From Cytidiella melzeri (lineage: Eukaryota; Basidiomycota; Agaricomycetes; Polyporales; Irpicaceae): 64,000 bases of DNA. Positions within the stretch are counted from its first letter, which is position 1, and every line of letters begins with the position of its first letter. This document shows positions 1-11,641 of the stretch, one piece after another. The notes under the pieces are model-generated. The model was not told where the DNA came from. It made no database searches and saw only the letters and a list, made by a program, of their open reading frames with translations. The translations under genes and the position numbers were made by a program. The stretch spans positions 1 to 64,000 of the forward strand of contig JABYQR010000204.1 in the NCBI GenBank assembly GCA_022592445.1. The letters run 5' to 3'.

Positions 1-2
1 CG

Positions 3-518
3 GGCATCAAACAAAACAAGTTGGTCAACCAGCAAGCCCGCGAGGCGCTGGAAACTCCCAACCCTATCCCATTCACCTCAATTGCGTGGACCAGAAAGAC
101 TGCCAAAATGCAGGCTATTGACGCGTGGACGAACATATGCAAACACCCTGCATACAGAGGCCACAACTTCCTACACGGACGACAAGCGATTGCCCCCACC
201 ACCCACAAGGGAGGAAAGTTCCTCACCTGTTTCACCACCAATAGCTGGCCGGCTCGAGCAGCCCAAGCAATATTGAATCATGCACACACGGGGTGGTACC
301 AGTTGCACTTCTTTCCAAACAAAAGCACTCGCTGTGTCGACTGCAACATCTTCCATTTGCATGCACACATCCTAAACCAGGGTACTTGGTACTACCGGCC
401 ACAACGCAACTTCCTGGAGTTCCTGAAGAACTCTGCTGAGCCTGACCCTGCGCTTTACTCTTTTCTTTCCGATAACCCTCTCGCATTTACATTCAATCAC
501 GCTCCCACTGACAACTAG
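3..518 (+). mobile_element. 3' end of a non-LTR (LINE-like) retrotransposon ORF, truncated by the window edge
   Basis: The frame is open from the first bases of the window to a stop at 516-518, so the protein starts outside. The visible 172 or so residues look like the tail of a fungal LINE polyprotein after the RNase H domain. There is a conserved helix (AILNHAHTGWYQLHFFP), then a CCHC-like cluster (C-V-D-C followed by H-L-H-A-H-I-L), then RPQRNFLEFLK and NPLAFTF before the end. In the usual family the cluster reads C-x-C...H-I-L-x-x-C; here the last Cys seems to be lost (HILNQGTWY), which hints at decay. The stop is followed by an untranslated tail ending in an A-run near 686-694, as expected for a LINE 3' end. 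The family is assigned by motif memory, not by search. Confidence 0.6.
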
Positions 519-988
519 AACTCTATAACGTGGTAGTGTACTTACTTTGCGCGTCTTGCGCATCAGGGCTTCAGAGTCTTCCCGTTACACGTAGAGTATT
601 ATGTGTGTAGTTTTATATTTTGTATTGTCCCTGGCTGCGCCAACGTCTAATAACAATGTTATTTCTAATTTTTATTTTTATTTTTAAAAAAAAAGGCTAC
701 CGTAGACTACTGCGGCGGCTACAGCGCTACTTGGTTAAAAGAGGCAATGTATCACATGCCACTATGATGACCTAAGCAAGGCCTCTTCCGTCGAACATGG
801 CTTTGCCGCCGGCACCTCCTTGTTGTCCCCCTCCACTGCCGTTCCTTTGCGTCTTGGGCCTTGTGTGCTCACCCACTCTCGTTGTCACTATACGTACCCT
901 CGCTTGACCTAATTGCATGGTTAAAAAGCGCGTCCTGCACAAGGCAACGCTTTTTGGGTCTCATTACACCTCGAACACCTCGAACAAC
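519..988. other. LINE 3' tail and spacer before the kinase gene
   Basis: No gene is supported. A T-rich then A-rich junction at about 660-694 probably marks the polyadenylated end of the retrotransposon remnant. The rest is spacer and the presumed promoter of the kinase gene, with no clear TATA box. Confidence 0.4.
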
Positions 989-2214
989 ATGGAGTGGACA
1001 TTTGGCGGTAAATATAAGCTCGACGCAGAGCTTGGGGTCGGAGGCTGCGGGTCTGTCTACTCTGGAGTGCATACCATTGCAGGCAAAGAAGTAGCCATCA
1101 AGCTTGAACCTGCCATCCCTCATCCCTCCTATCCATCGACACATTCTGCATCTGGTTCTACACCATTGCAGCAAGAGACCAAGATTTACAAGACTCTTCA
1201 AGGCGGTCCTGGAGTGCCGTGGATGATGTGGTCTGGAAAGCAAGATGGATGGAACGTCATGGTCATCGACCTGCTTGGACCTAGCTTAGAAGATCTCTTC
1301 AGGCGATGCAACCGGCACTTTTCTTTGAAGACTGTCTTAATGCTAGCAGACCAGATGGTGAGTATAACAACGCTTATTTGAACACGCGCTGCTTGCTCCG
1401 GTGGTGTGCTTGTTCCTTTCATCCTAGTCGTTTCGTATCAGTGGCGTGCATGTTCTGACACATCGACCCGCAGCTCACACGCATCGAATATATCCATTCA
1501 CGAGGCCTTATTCACCGCGATATCAAACCCGCCAACTTCGTCATGTCTTCTCGTGAACCATCCGAATCCTCGTTAAACGTGATCGACTTCGGCCTCGCGC
1601 AGAAGTACCGAGATGCGAAGACCGGACGGCATATTCCCTACAAGCAGGACGACCAGCATGGCGTTGGTACGAGCTTGTTCGCGAGCATTAATACACACCA
1701 AGGCATTGGTAAGTTCATATTCTTCCTCTATACCTCTGGTCATCTGACTCATACATTTGTTGTCCCAGAGTGTTCCCGACGCGACGATCTTGAGTCTCTC
1801 GCCTATGTACTCATCTACTTCCTTCGTGGTTCTCTTCCATGGCGGAAACTCAAAGGCAATACGATTGCTCAGACATGGTCGGTCATTCTCACCAAGAAGC
1901 TCGAGTGCGAGAACGTCTTAACTGTCGGTCTTCCGACGGAATTTGAGATTTTGTACACATATGTTCGTGGTCTCGAATTCGGTGACCTTCCTGACTATGA
2001 AGGTTTGAGACAACTCCTCAGAGGGTTGGGTGAACGTGCGGGGGCGAAGTACGATGGTAGCTTCGATTGGGTCAGAGCCAAGGACAGGAAGCCGAGACAC
2101 TTTGACGAGATTGGCCAGGAGGACTGCAGTAAGGGAGAGGTGAAGAAGGCTAGGCGGTGTCGGGCGTGTGAAGCGGCTGCGGCGGCAGAGTCGGGCTCGG
2201 AGGGAAAGGCGTGA
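989..2214 (+). CDS. Casein kinase 1-like serine/threonine protein kinase (divergent)
   Basis: Three exons (989-1357, 1474-1708, 1769-2214) join to 1050 nt and encode 349 residues. The order is glycine loop LGVGGCGSVY (15-24), the ATP-binding Lys in AIKLE (K38), the catalytic loop HRDIKPANF (137-145), DFG (161-163), and the CK1 signature ASINTHQGIE followed by SRRDDLESLAYVL and RGSLPW. This marks the CK1 family rather than other kinases. Canonical CK1 has TARYAS before the SINTH motif; here it is TSLFAS, so the Arg that binds primed phosphosubstrates is missing. The protein ends soon after the kinase core with no palmitoylation-type Cys tail. An upstream in-frame ATG at 917 would add 24 residues, but the kinase alignment favours 989. 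All catalytic residues are present, so it is probably active. Such divergent CK1 copies are common in basidiomycetes. Confidence 0.88.
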
Positions 2215-3620
2215 TAGGGGGGAGTGGGGGAGGGTGGAGAGGTTGTGGTGAATGTGTATGAATGCTTCGCGCCGAGCGGTGCGCATGTTTCACAGCTACT
2301 TGGTGAGTGATGGTCGCGAAGTTCACAGAAACACGGTGCAACGTTGGGATCGCTGCGTGACATTCCTCACGTTCCTGGTTCTTCCGTGTGCTGTTGTTGG
2401 TTGATATAGATACTGACGGCGGTTTGATACATAGGTCCCTCCGAGTGTGATTTCTGCGCTGTGTGGTGGGTGTTGCAGCCTTCATCACTGCAGCGGGAAC
2501 GAGCAGACGAATGGTCAGGAGCGGAAATGCGCTCCACGTATTGCCCTCGAGCGCTGCCGGTTGCAGATGGAACGGAAGATCCTGATGTAGGATTGCGAGA
2601 GTTCAGGGGCATGCTGGGTCCTGTCGGCCACCGTTCAAGTCTCGATAACATATTTTCCTTGGGTAGCGAGCTCGAAGGCGGAAGGCACGTAAAACCACGA
2701 GATCTCCTCGTAGGTCATTTAACACCCCCACCGCCACCCCCACCCCCCTTAACTGATTGGCTCAATGCCTGCATTTATATAATCTTGCAAAGGTACGTTG
2801 CTGCAGTGGCCTGAGTTGCTTGATTTCTTTAACAGCCACTCTATAGCCTGTTGTGTGTGCACATTCTATGGCTTTCAGTCGACTTCGTTATGCACTCATT
2901 CTTGTCATATATTCGCCCATATTTTCTGAATCTGTATTAGCTTTTGCGTTTTGCTGTAGCTATGTATGTAGTTTATATTTCGTAATTCGCAGCTGTTGTT
3001 GCCATTTTGCGGTACAGAGGTTCAGTGAACAATCGCGCCAACCGCCACTGGCTTTACTTGTTGAGAGCAGCTACTGGCCGGTATAACTGAGGTAGACTTT
3101 TGATTACCCAGCTGCAGGTGTTCGTCTGGCATTCACCTGTACCATATAATACCGTTTGGCACCCAGAACACCTTCTCGTATGCCCTTTGCACGAGTCAGT
3201 GGCAAGGCTCAGAGATAAATCCGTCCACCGACCCCTAGGAAGCAATGGTACCAGTGCGAGTATTTAAGTGCAATTTTTTCCGTACACGAATGTAAATCAT
3301 GCAATTTGACTCCACGTACGACAGCCCATTGATCTCTGCAGTGCTTTCACTACGAGGATGTACAAGGTCTCTATTGCGGAGAGCTCGCCTAGCCCAAATT
3401 CATAATCGACTCACAAAGCACGGATGAACATGAAGCAGAGATGCATAGTGTGATCGTAAGCTTTGTCTCAGCGTTGGGACAAATGCATTTGTGCGACGAT
3501 TATCCAGTCTAGGACCTAGTCAGCCCCTTGCGGACAGGTGTACTCACGACTGACTTACGACTGCCTACTAAAAATTTCGCATGTTGATACGTCCGCTCTC
3601 CATCGTCTACGTCGCCACAG
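2215..3620. other. Intergenic stretch, no supported gene
   Basis: Only short unrelated open frames are seen. A C-rich tract lies near 2725-2750. The right part is the 3' flank of the DUF6534 gene on the minus strand. Confidence 0.4.
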
Positions 3621-5731
3621 TCAAACTAGGATGCAAAGGCCTGGAGTTTGTCGTATATTTGAAGCACGAACCTCCTTGTATGACTCATCCCCGATGGTCT
3701 TGATATCGTTATCCTCAGTAGAATGTTCACGATTCGAATGCACCGTGTTAGCGCTTATGCTCGTCCCAAGCTGAGTGTTCTCCAGCCTGGAGAGTTTGAT
3801 GGACACAACTGCTTCCTTTTGAATCTTGGTACGCATGCCATCCCGCGAGTTGAGCATGGCCAGCAACGAGTTCAACATTACTACCGGAATGAGGCATCAG
3901 CGACACGCAAAATAGGGAGTGCACGAAGAAGACGCATGTGATGTACTGACGTTTTGGAAGTGCCGCCGACAGACCTTGCCAGAAGAACGTGTTAGGAGAG
4001 ACAGCGTTCTAGAAGGCAGGGCCAAGGTGAGCGAAGCAAAGGCCACCTTTTCACAGCGAAGTTTGTTCATACCGTGATAAGCGCAGCCACACCGACGGAA
4101 CTACCATCACAACAGAGCATAATCAGTCCACTGTCTCAGAGCATGCCTCATTTTACATACCAGGTTAACAAACATGTGTTCACGCTGTAAAATATCAGCA
4201 TTCCGATGACGGAACGTGTTCTGTCATTCAGCCCCTCAGTATCGCGCCATATGAATAGCCGAAAGTAAAAGGACTACCTTTGAACTTTCCTTCGCCGTTT
4301 GATTAATAACGTGCAAAGGCATATCATAATCGCAAGATCGGAGAATGCTTGCAGCGAAAACACTGTGTAGAATAGCCACTATGGAGAAGCGTGAGCCTCG
4401 AACGTAGATTGCAGCGCAGATTAAGGGATATTACTGACTGCAATATGTTGTCGCAAATCTGCGAAGCTAGGCATCACGAATCTATTTCAGAAAATAATGT
4501 CAAGCGTGTGTTGCAAGAGTTCGAAAGGGCGACGAACGTGATGACACCCAGGGCTGAGAGATGGCAAAGAAGCAATGAATCCTCAAAAATGGACGCAGTG
4601 TTACGACTACAGAATTCGTACCTTGACCTCCGACTGTAACAATAAACGAAATCAGATTGCAACATATATCGGAGATCATGAGCTTCACGCACTGAAGACG
4701 AGAAATGCTGGTGGTACCTATTATATCACAATGGTCACCGAATTGAGCACACAACAGGGAGGAGTGTCACATACTATGAAGACCAGAGGCCAGATCTTGT
4801 CTCCTACTGCGCGACAATACTATCTGTCAGAGTTGCCTCGACCATCGTAAGGCTTGTACTCTTACACTTCCAAATTCGGTAGGCAAACACGCTAAGTTTG
4901 CGGCAAGATAGAATCAGTGGTCGGGACAAAGCAACAGTCATACCGAAACGCAGCTCACACTGTGACAATTGCGTCGCTCAAGGACTGTGTCAAATGTCAA
5001 TTCATGGCTTATGAGATCTGTATGCGCCCTACGCACCAACATCATGAAATTGACCTAAGGACGAGATTGTCCAACCATCAGCTTCATACCGAGGATAACC
5101 CAATTTACAATGAAAACGCACACCGTCACTCCTGGGTGGATGCTTGAGATCAGCATACTGGCAACGCATCATGATGGAGCGCGTACCATATAATATCAGT
5201 CCATATCACTGGTTTCAAAAGGGCCTTGATGGTGTAGGTGTAAACGACATGAAAGCTGAATATTGCTCCCAGCGTGTCGATTACCCTATAAGCTACATAT
5301 CAGCGAGACGGCTCAAACAGGTGGAAAAAGCACCTGCAGACCAGAGGACAAAGACCTGGAACAGACATGAGCACCCTGGCAAAGAAATATCACAATCTTG
5401 AAAATGACGCACCGTAGTCTTCATGTACCTTGTATCTGGTGGATTACTGTTGAAGTAGATGTAGGTCTGTACGCTTGTGATCCCATACAGCCTGGTTGAC
5501 ATCTGCTGTCAGCTTTTAATATGCTAAACACGGGATGCAAACAGCCTACATTGCGATAATCCATCCAACTAGATTTTTCAGATGAAGGCTTCCATTAGTA
5601 ATCCCGAAGCGTGCGGTGGGTCAACACGACAACGCACAAACAGTAGTAATACCCATTGTCATATTGATGTTCATTGCCCTCAAGATCTCCTCCAGAGTAG
5701 GGACGGGTGTTACAGGGCTTGACGTATCCAT
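3621..5731 (-). CDS. DUF6534-type multi-pass membrane protein, copy 1 (19 exons)
   Basis: The gene is read on the minus strand from ATG 5729-5731. Exons are 5638-5731, 5550-5568, 5413-5491, 5342-5355, 5187-5285, 5122-5131, 5037-5054, 4959-4984, 4866-4891, 4775-4806, 4693-4717, 4622-4633, 4538-4553, 4439-4481, 4278-4378, 4161-4220, 4073-4100, 3951-4008 and 3621-3880. Together they give 1020 nt and 339 residues in one frame. The protein starts MDTSSPVTPVPTLEEIL. It then has hydrophobic helices including LYGITSVQTYIYF, VFVLWVIDTLGAIF and a helix ending SDLAIMICLCTLL, followed by the tail motif MLNSLLAMLNSRDGM. These are hallmarks of the fungal DUF6534 family, seven-helix proteins of unknown function sometimes compared with serpentine receptors. 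The closest relative in view is the plus-strand copy at 23711-25918. If a last intron is spliced as in that copy, the C-terminus would differ. Confidence 0.82.
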
Positions 5732-7877
5732 TTCGCGCCGACGCTGTTGGGCACCAGGGGGAGGGAAGGGGGCTGTAGCTGAGAAGAAGCGACAACAGTC
5801 AAGGCTAGCAACTCACCCAGCATGGGTCCTTTATACCAAGGGCCCCCAGCCAACATATTCGGGCCATTTTCAATCGATGCGGTCCACTTGCGCATCAGCA
5901 TGCAATGTTGGAATTGCTTACATCACATAGAGTGCCTGATGGTCAAACACGCCTGAAACCATGACTGGAGGCCTCGTGAGACATGCAGTGGCTATCCTTT
6001 CGCGACCAATTGCTGTGTAATGCGGCACAATCAAGAATGAGATGAGTACGTACCTGGATGATATTACTTGTTGTGTTGCAGAACAGCGAAAAGTGATGAA
6101 CTCAGGGACATGTTCCTGTGCTTGTACCGGAAAGCTACGCTCTTACAGCTCTGCTCATACTTGCCCCTAGAGAGCTTGATGGATAGTACGCTTGGCCACT
6201 TCCTTACGGCGAGCTTGAGTAGTTCGAGATCAGCTGCGCACCTTTGTGTCGGTATTTCAGCTACCCAACGTCGCAGCATGCAACGTTTCAACTTGCGATG
6301 TTGTTTGAGGACATTTGGGCTCTCGACTCAAGGTGTACTTCGGAAGGAGGTGGGTGTGCCAAGTGGGCCCCGTTAACCAAGAGTCATGATGATCAAACCA
6401 AGATCAAACGGTTTCGGACTCTGGATCAAAATCTGTAATTACCGTAGTATGTGACACATTGTAACGACCGAGCGCCCAATGATTTACCTACTCGTCGCCG
6501 TAAGGTACAGGAACGAGGTCATCAAGAGCAATTCAGCAAGCCAATAAGGCTTGGGAGCTGATTGCAAGCTTGCAGTCATGCGTCTCCGTTGCGCAATGGT
6601 TTATGTGTGTCCATGGTCCGCACTCGAGCATGACATATACTAGCACGTTCCAAAATGGTTTCCCAGAGGTGATATGTACTATATTCACAGCCAAGTAAGG
6701 CATTGTCATTATGACAAAACTCCTTCCAATATACGAAGCATCCACCTCCTGCAGCAGATGTTTCAGCCCCGTGACAAGTGAGTATTTTACCATCGTCGTA
6801 CCTGATGTAATGATCAATCGCTCTCTCCGATCGTGTGTCAGAAGCAGTAGGCTAGCTCGGGCAATTGAGGTGCGAGAGCAAGTCTGAAAATAACGGAAAG
6901 GACTATTGTGATCCGACAGAGATCGCTGTCCTTGATGACCTTTGGGCGAGAACAATTGCTGTGCAGGAGTAGGCGGAAAAAGTCAGATTCTTCAATCTCT
7001 TTTCCCCGGTCATGATCTGTGTGTATGGCCGGGGAGATCATGGCGAGGGAAAGAGACGAGGACAATCGAGAGACCTACGTTCCACCGTGATCGAGAGCTT
7101 GGAGAATATAGTGACTGCTGTGCCATGTAACGAAGAGAGCACACTGACCGTGTGGAGCAATAAAACTGAGAACGGAAGAGAACTAGGCTCGTATCCCCAC
7201 TCTAGTTCTTCGTACCTCGGAATAGAAACTCAGGCTGTTGCAGATTCATACAAGCCAATGAGCAGTATTTTTTCCTCGGGTGCGAGAAGTTGAGATATCA
7301 GGGTCCACTGGATACGACGAAGATGCACTTCCGGCAGCTGAGTCATGCTCATACCCGCAGTATTCTTTCATGATGCAGGATATAGTTTCAATGCATCGGT
7401 ACATCATTTGCTCATCGCTTACGATAAGTTTGAGAAAATGCTCGCGAGTGCCCGTTACCATTATAGACCCCAACACGCTGAGGTATTACAACTCATGTAG
7501 GACGAGTATGGCACCCAGCTAGGTTGCAATGGCAACGCGCACTGGCACCAATCTTCATGAGCCTACGATGTCCGGCCCTATAGCAATTGCCTCTGTAGTC
7601 AAGATATCCACAAGATGATAGATGTGATGATAATTAACATATATAGCTTGTTTTGACAGAAAGCTTCTTGAGAGAGCCTAAGACTCGGACTTAGAAGACA
7701 ACGTCAACAATTACCTTTTCTGGACAAACGGGAGCTGCCGACAGCCTTGATCATTGCTCAATTGACAGGACGACATTCATCCCCTCCCCTTCCTCCTCCT
7801 CCTCCTCCTCCTCCTGTTGTCTATCTACGCAGGTTTCTCACAAGCTCTGTTCGCTCACCTTTTCACGCCTTTTTAAT
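5732..7877. other. Intergenic stretch, no supported gene
   Basis: Several frames of 60-140 codons exist on both strands, but none shows a recognisable domain or a consistent splice chain. The right end is the CT-rich promoter region of the Rua1-like gene. Confidence 0.4.
7789..7815 (+). repeat. (TCC)n microsatellite in a pyrimidine-rich promoter
   Basis: About nine TCC/CCT units lie some 60-90 bp upstream of the Rua1-like start codon. Pyrimidine tracts are common just upstream of start sites in basidiomycetes, so this may be part of the core promoter. Confidence 0.7.
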
Positions 7878-10863
7878 ATGTCCTCTCTGCCACCCCATAC
7901 GCCGAAGCGCGTTGTTGCCTCTCCTTCAAGTTACACATTTTCCCCTTCGCCGTCGTCATATTTGAGCTATGCCTTTCAGCCATGCTCGTCTCCATCCCCA
8001 TTTCCAGCCAGTGACACACATGTTCAAACTGAAATATCTCCTCGTCGGTATCAACTTGTGCACTCATGCCACACTTCCTCAGCAGCTGCCGATGCGTCAA
8101 AGTCCAAGTCGAGAGCGCTACTCGATGCTGCATATATACCTTCGTCTACCACCGTGTCTCCGTCGTCTCTTCACCAAAAATCCGACTTATATGCATTCAA
8201 GCGGGCTACTTCAAGTGATTGCGACGCGCCAGACGCGTCGTGCGCGTTCAGATCTGGTTTCCGAAGTTTCGGCACCATCTCAGCAGCGGAAACGTTACTG
8301 AGTGTCCAACTTGGATCTTCCCCGCCCAAATTTTGCCTGTCGCCTGTTCCGTGCGGCATACAAAACCAACGAACTGCTTTTGATGACGATAAGACCCCTA
8401 GTACCTCTACCAATCGACTCCTATGGTCGCCGGTCAAGTTGACGTCTTCAGCACTTACGTCTCCCTCGTCGCAACACACCAGAAGCCGTGGTGCGAGAGG
8501 CGACTCTGATATCGGACATGGGTGCGGTGGCGCATACAATCTCTTCTCGCCTCCGATTTTATCCCCTTCTCAAGAGCCGTCTTCGTCCCAGCCAACGATC
8601 GCGAGCTGGGAAGGGCCGCGGACGCCCTCGAGACCGTCCAAAGGAGACATAGCTCAGAGGCATCCAGCAAATTGTAGGTTCTGCCGCTTCAACTCGTGCG
8701 GATGTCTGAAGCTCCTGTTGCTGACTCTCTACCATCGGCAGGTGTTATGCTATCGTCCTCACCGCGCACCGAAGATCCTTTGTCGCCGATATTTCGTCAT
8801 GACTACGGATGTACGTCTAATGCTCCGCGCACTCCTCAACGACTGAGGGTCTATTCCTCTCCTTCGGCGTTTTTCGAGCCAAATTATGAATTTGCGTACC
8901 CCGTGGACCTGTGCGATCCAAACACATTGCAATTGTCTACTCCCGAATGTCTCAGGACTGCCATGCTCGAGGACGATTCACCCATATTGAGACAAGGCAA
9001 ACAGGGAAGGGACATTATACCACAAGCAGCTGCAATCCACCCGCCCGAGGAGTATCTCAGTGATCGCGACAGCGAAAGCGGACTATATGCGTCTCAAAGT
9101 GGCTCCCAATCATCTATCAGTCGCTCTTCGTCTTTATGCACGTCTCAGAAATACGGCGATGTGGTTTCAGACGACGAGCTTCCGCTTGCAGTAACACGCT
9201 CGAATCTGTCATTCCTTACGGTCAAGTCTCAACAAATCCATCCATCCTCGTCGTCGTTCAAGGACCGACGAATCCTTAACAATCCATCCACAGCTCTAAC
9301 TGGTGTACGCGCAAGGGCAGCTCAGGACCAACGTGCAATACTACCAGCCTCGCCATGGTCTTCACCGCCGTCTGCTTCTGCCAAAGAAAACGGAGCTAAG
9401 GGAGATATACGCCAGACCACTGCTGTAGGTCCTCAGTTTGATACAGGCTCCCCGCTGTCTTCAGCTCCTTCGTCCCCCGGAGGTGACAGCGTCCAGAAAC
9501 AGAGAGGTGTGGACAGCATCTTCAGCACACTGGGCGCCTCTCCTATTGGTGGACGACCCACAAGGGCACAAATACGCGCGCTTGCTGAAGTCTTACGTCC
9601 ATGCCAAGCTGGTGCCGATACAGAGTCTCGGAATAACCCGCTGCGTAGAAAACGAGGCCGGGAAGGGTTACTTTCGGAGCCCTACGAGGAAAAGCATGAG
9701 AAGGGGCGGAAAAGGATGAAGGTTTCTCCTGCTATCGCTATGCATATGCACACCGGGAACGAAGAGAACGCGGAGACGTTCTCAGATTGCGAGACTCAGC
9801 TCTACGAGGAGGATGAGAACACGGGGCGCAACCTTAGCAGGCGGACGTTTCCCTCGTCTATACCAGTTCATCCACTACTTTCTGCGCTTTACCGCAAGTT
9901 CGCTGTTCCTAAGGATAAGTCCAGGTATGAATTGTTTTGGCTGTCGCTTCGCTTCATGCTGACGTTTATTGCGTGCAGCGCTGCTTCTCTTCCAGGGGCT
10001 ATCAAAAACATCCCACGATCTCCGATGGATCTTTATATTCCACGTTGGGTGAAGGGAAGAGGCACAACCAAGGTAATGCGGCAATTGAGTCTACTGTCGT
10101 GACTTGCACTGACGTATGCTGTAGGTCGGTCTATGTCCCATCTGTGCTGAACCGCCTTCTAGAGGCGGAGAAGGGAAGAAACTGTGGCTGTCGATGAAGT
10201 TCAGTGCGTTCAAGTTGTAGGTCCATGCCACTATAACACATTCAGGGCATGAAACTCACGTCGCTTCGTCTCAGAGTCCTCTTCTTTCTTATACTACAGG
10301 TAGATGCTGACATCACTTCAAGTTACCACATGCAATACTACCACGGTGCGCCTTCTCGTCTCCTCGTGTTACGCCTTGCCTCAGCCTGACCGCTTTTGAA
10401 GGGATCTCTCCTTCCACCGGTCTTCCATTCTCCCCACCAGTAGCATTTCACCGCATCCCTAATGTTCCTCACTCCAAGCAGGGCATCAAGGTTAAACAGG
10501 AGAAAGCCGAGATTGAACAGGGCAAATGCCACAAATGCAAGAAATGGGTGGCGGTGGAGGGTGTGAAGGACGTTGAAGTGAAGGTAGGATCTTGTTCCCC
10601 TTGATATGTCATTTTGTGACGTTCACTTACGTTTTCTCGATGCAGGTGAAAGAGATTTTCTGGTATGTGGGCGCGCCGCAGAGTTTCCGTCGGTAGCTGA
10701 TTTTACGACTAGGTGGAAGCACGCAGCGACGTGTCATCAACGTTCCATTATCCCTGGTGAAGAAGACGTATTTATAGACGACGACGTTTATAGGGCGGCA
10801 CGGGCTGCTGCAGAAGATGACGCGAATCAGGACGCCAATACCGAACCGGCTGTGGACCACTAA
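7878..10863 (+). CDS. Rua1-like transcription regulator with C-terminal zinc-binding domain
   Basis: Eight exons (7878-8673, 8742-9924, 9979-10072, 10125-10216, 10323-10345, 10402-10583, 10646-10662, 10713-10863) join to 2538 nt and 845 residues. The first 680 or so residues are low-complexity, rich in Ser, Pro and Thr with PRTPSRP/RTPQRL-like sites, a basic RRKRGREG patch and a KRMKV patch that could be nuclear signals. The last 150 residues form a conserved module: DLYIPRWVKGRG, then VGLCPICAEPPSRGGEGKKLW, SAFK-YHMQYYHG, GKCHKCKKWV and WWKHAATCH. This is the C-terminal domain of Ustilago Rua1, a nuclear regulator of a glycolipid cluster; target genes here are unknown. The Cys/His spacing suggests two zinc sites. 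The 54-nt intron at 9925-9978 is in frame without stops, so it may be retained. The 17-nt seventh exon is fixed by the WWKHA junction. Confidence 0.85.
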
Positions 10864-11641
10864 TATACTCACTACAAGACGCATCAGCATATATATACTC
10901 GCAGGAATCGCATTGAGACCGACTGGACTAAAGACACTCGCGGCGCAAACGCCATCTAATCGTTTAACTTACCGTCCAATAGCAATAAGCAAGACTCACC
11001 ACACCAGGCAAATAACGTGTACATTAATCCCGCTTTCGACGCACTCCAGACGAGCTGGAAAACTGGGCTCCAGCATCTGACTTTTCAATCTTCAAACTTC
11101 AACGCTCTCGCTGCTCTTACGACTCGTTCGCTACTCTCGCATTCTCTACGCTGTATTCTCACTCTCGCATTCCCATCGCTGTTCTCGCGTTCCAGTTACG
11201 CTGTGTTACAATCTGCTCTGGGATGACCTCGCATCGCTTTCAACGTCTCTGTATCTGCTGTATCCACTATTGCTGTCTATTTTTCAGCTATCGTCTCGTA
11301 TCGTTATCTCGCAACGCTGTAATATGTATTTCTCCATGTAACCAATGATGTACCGCATATATGCGTACAATTCGAGCAATAAGACGGAGATGAGCATTGG
11401 ACAATGGGAGCTCTAGATAACTTGGAAAGAAGAGTGCTGCTTGGCTCAAAGCGAGGAACGAGCGGATGAGGTAAGCAAGTGCTTACTAAGCGAGCGGCTA
11501 GATGCGTGATGAGGCGAAACGCCCTCGAATTATCTCTTTCGAGTTCGCGTTCGCCACCATCACGCATCCACCCTCTCTTACTCGTCCCTCGGGAAAAAAT
11601 TTTCGCAATCTCTTATACTTCAAGGTACCTTTCTCCCTCTT
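10864..11641. other. Spacer and presumed 5' leader of the tyrosine-recombinase retrotransposon
   Basis: No gene is supported. Imperfect repeats built on CTCTCGCATTC/TCTCGCGTTC occur at about 11107-11200. A strong nested hairpin lies at 11501-11568. The left end of the retrotransposon falls somewhere in this stretch, but no split direct repeat or clean terminus could be placed. Confidence 0.4.
11501..11568. repeat. Nested inverted repeat (68-nt hairpin) in the retrotransposon leader
   Basis: Three complementary pairs are nested: GATGCGTGATG (11501-11511) with its exact reverse complement (11558-11568); GGCGAA (11513-11518) with TTCGCC (11550-11555); CTCGAA (11524-11529) with TTCGAG (11538-11543). 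The stem ends 74 bp before the ORF1 start. It could be an RNA packaging or start signal, or part of the terminal repeat machinery. Confidence 0.65.

Noticed and set aside
9925..9978. 54-nt GT-AG segment in the Rua1-like gene treated as exon
   Set aside because: It is in frame and cannot be excluded, but it adds an aromatic stretch that I do not expect before the conserved domain, so it was spliced out.
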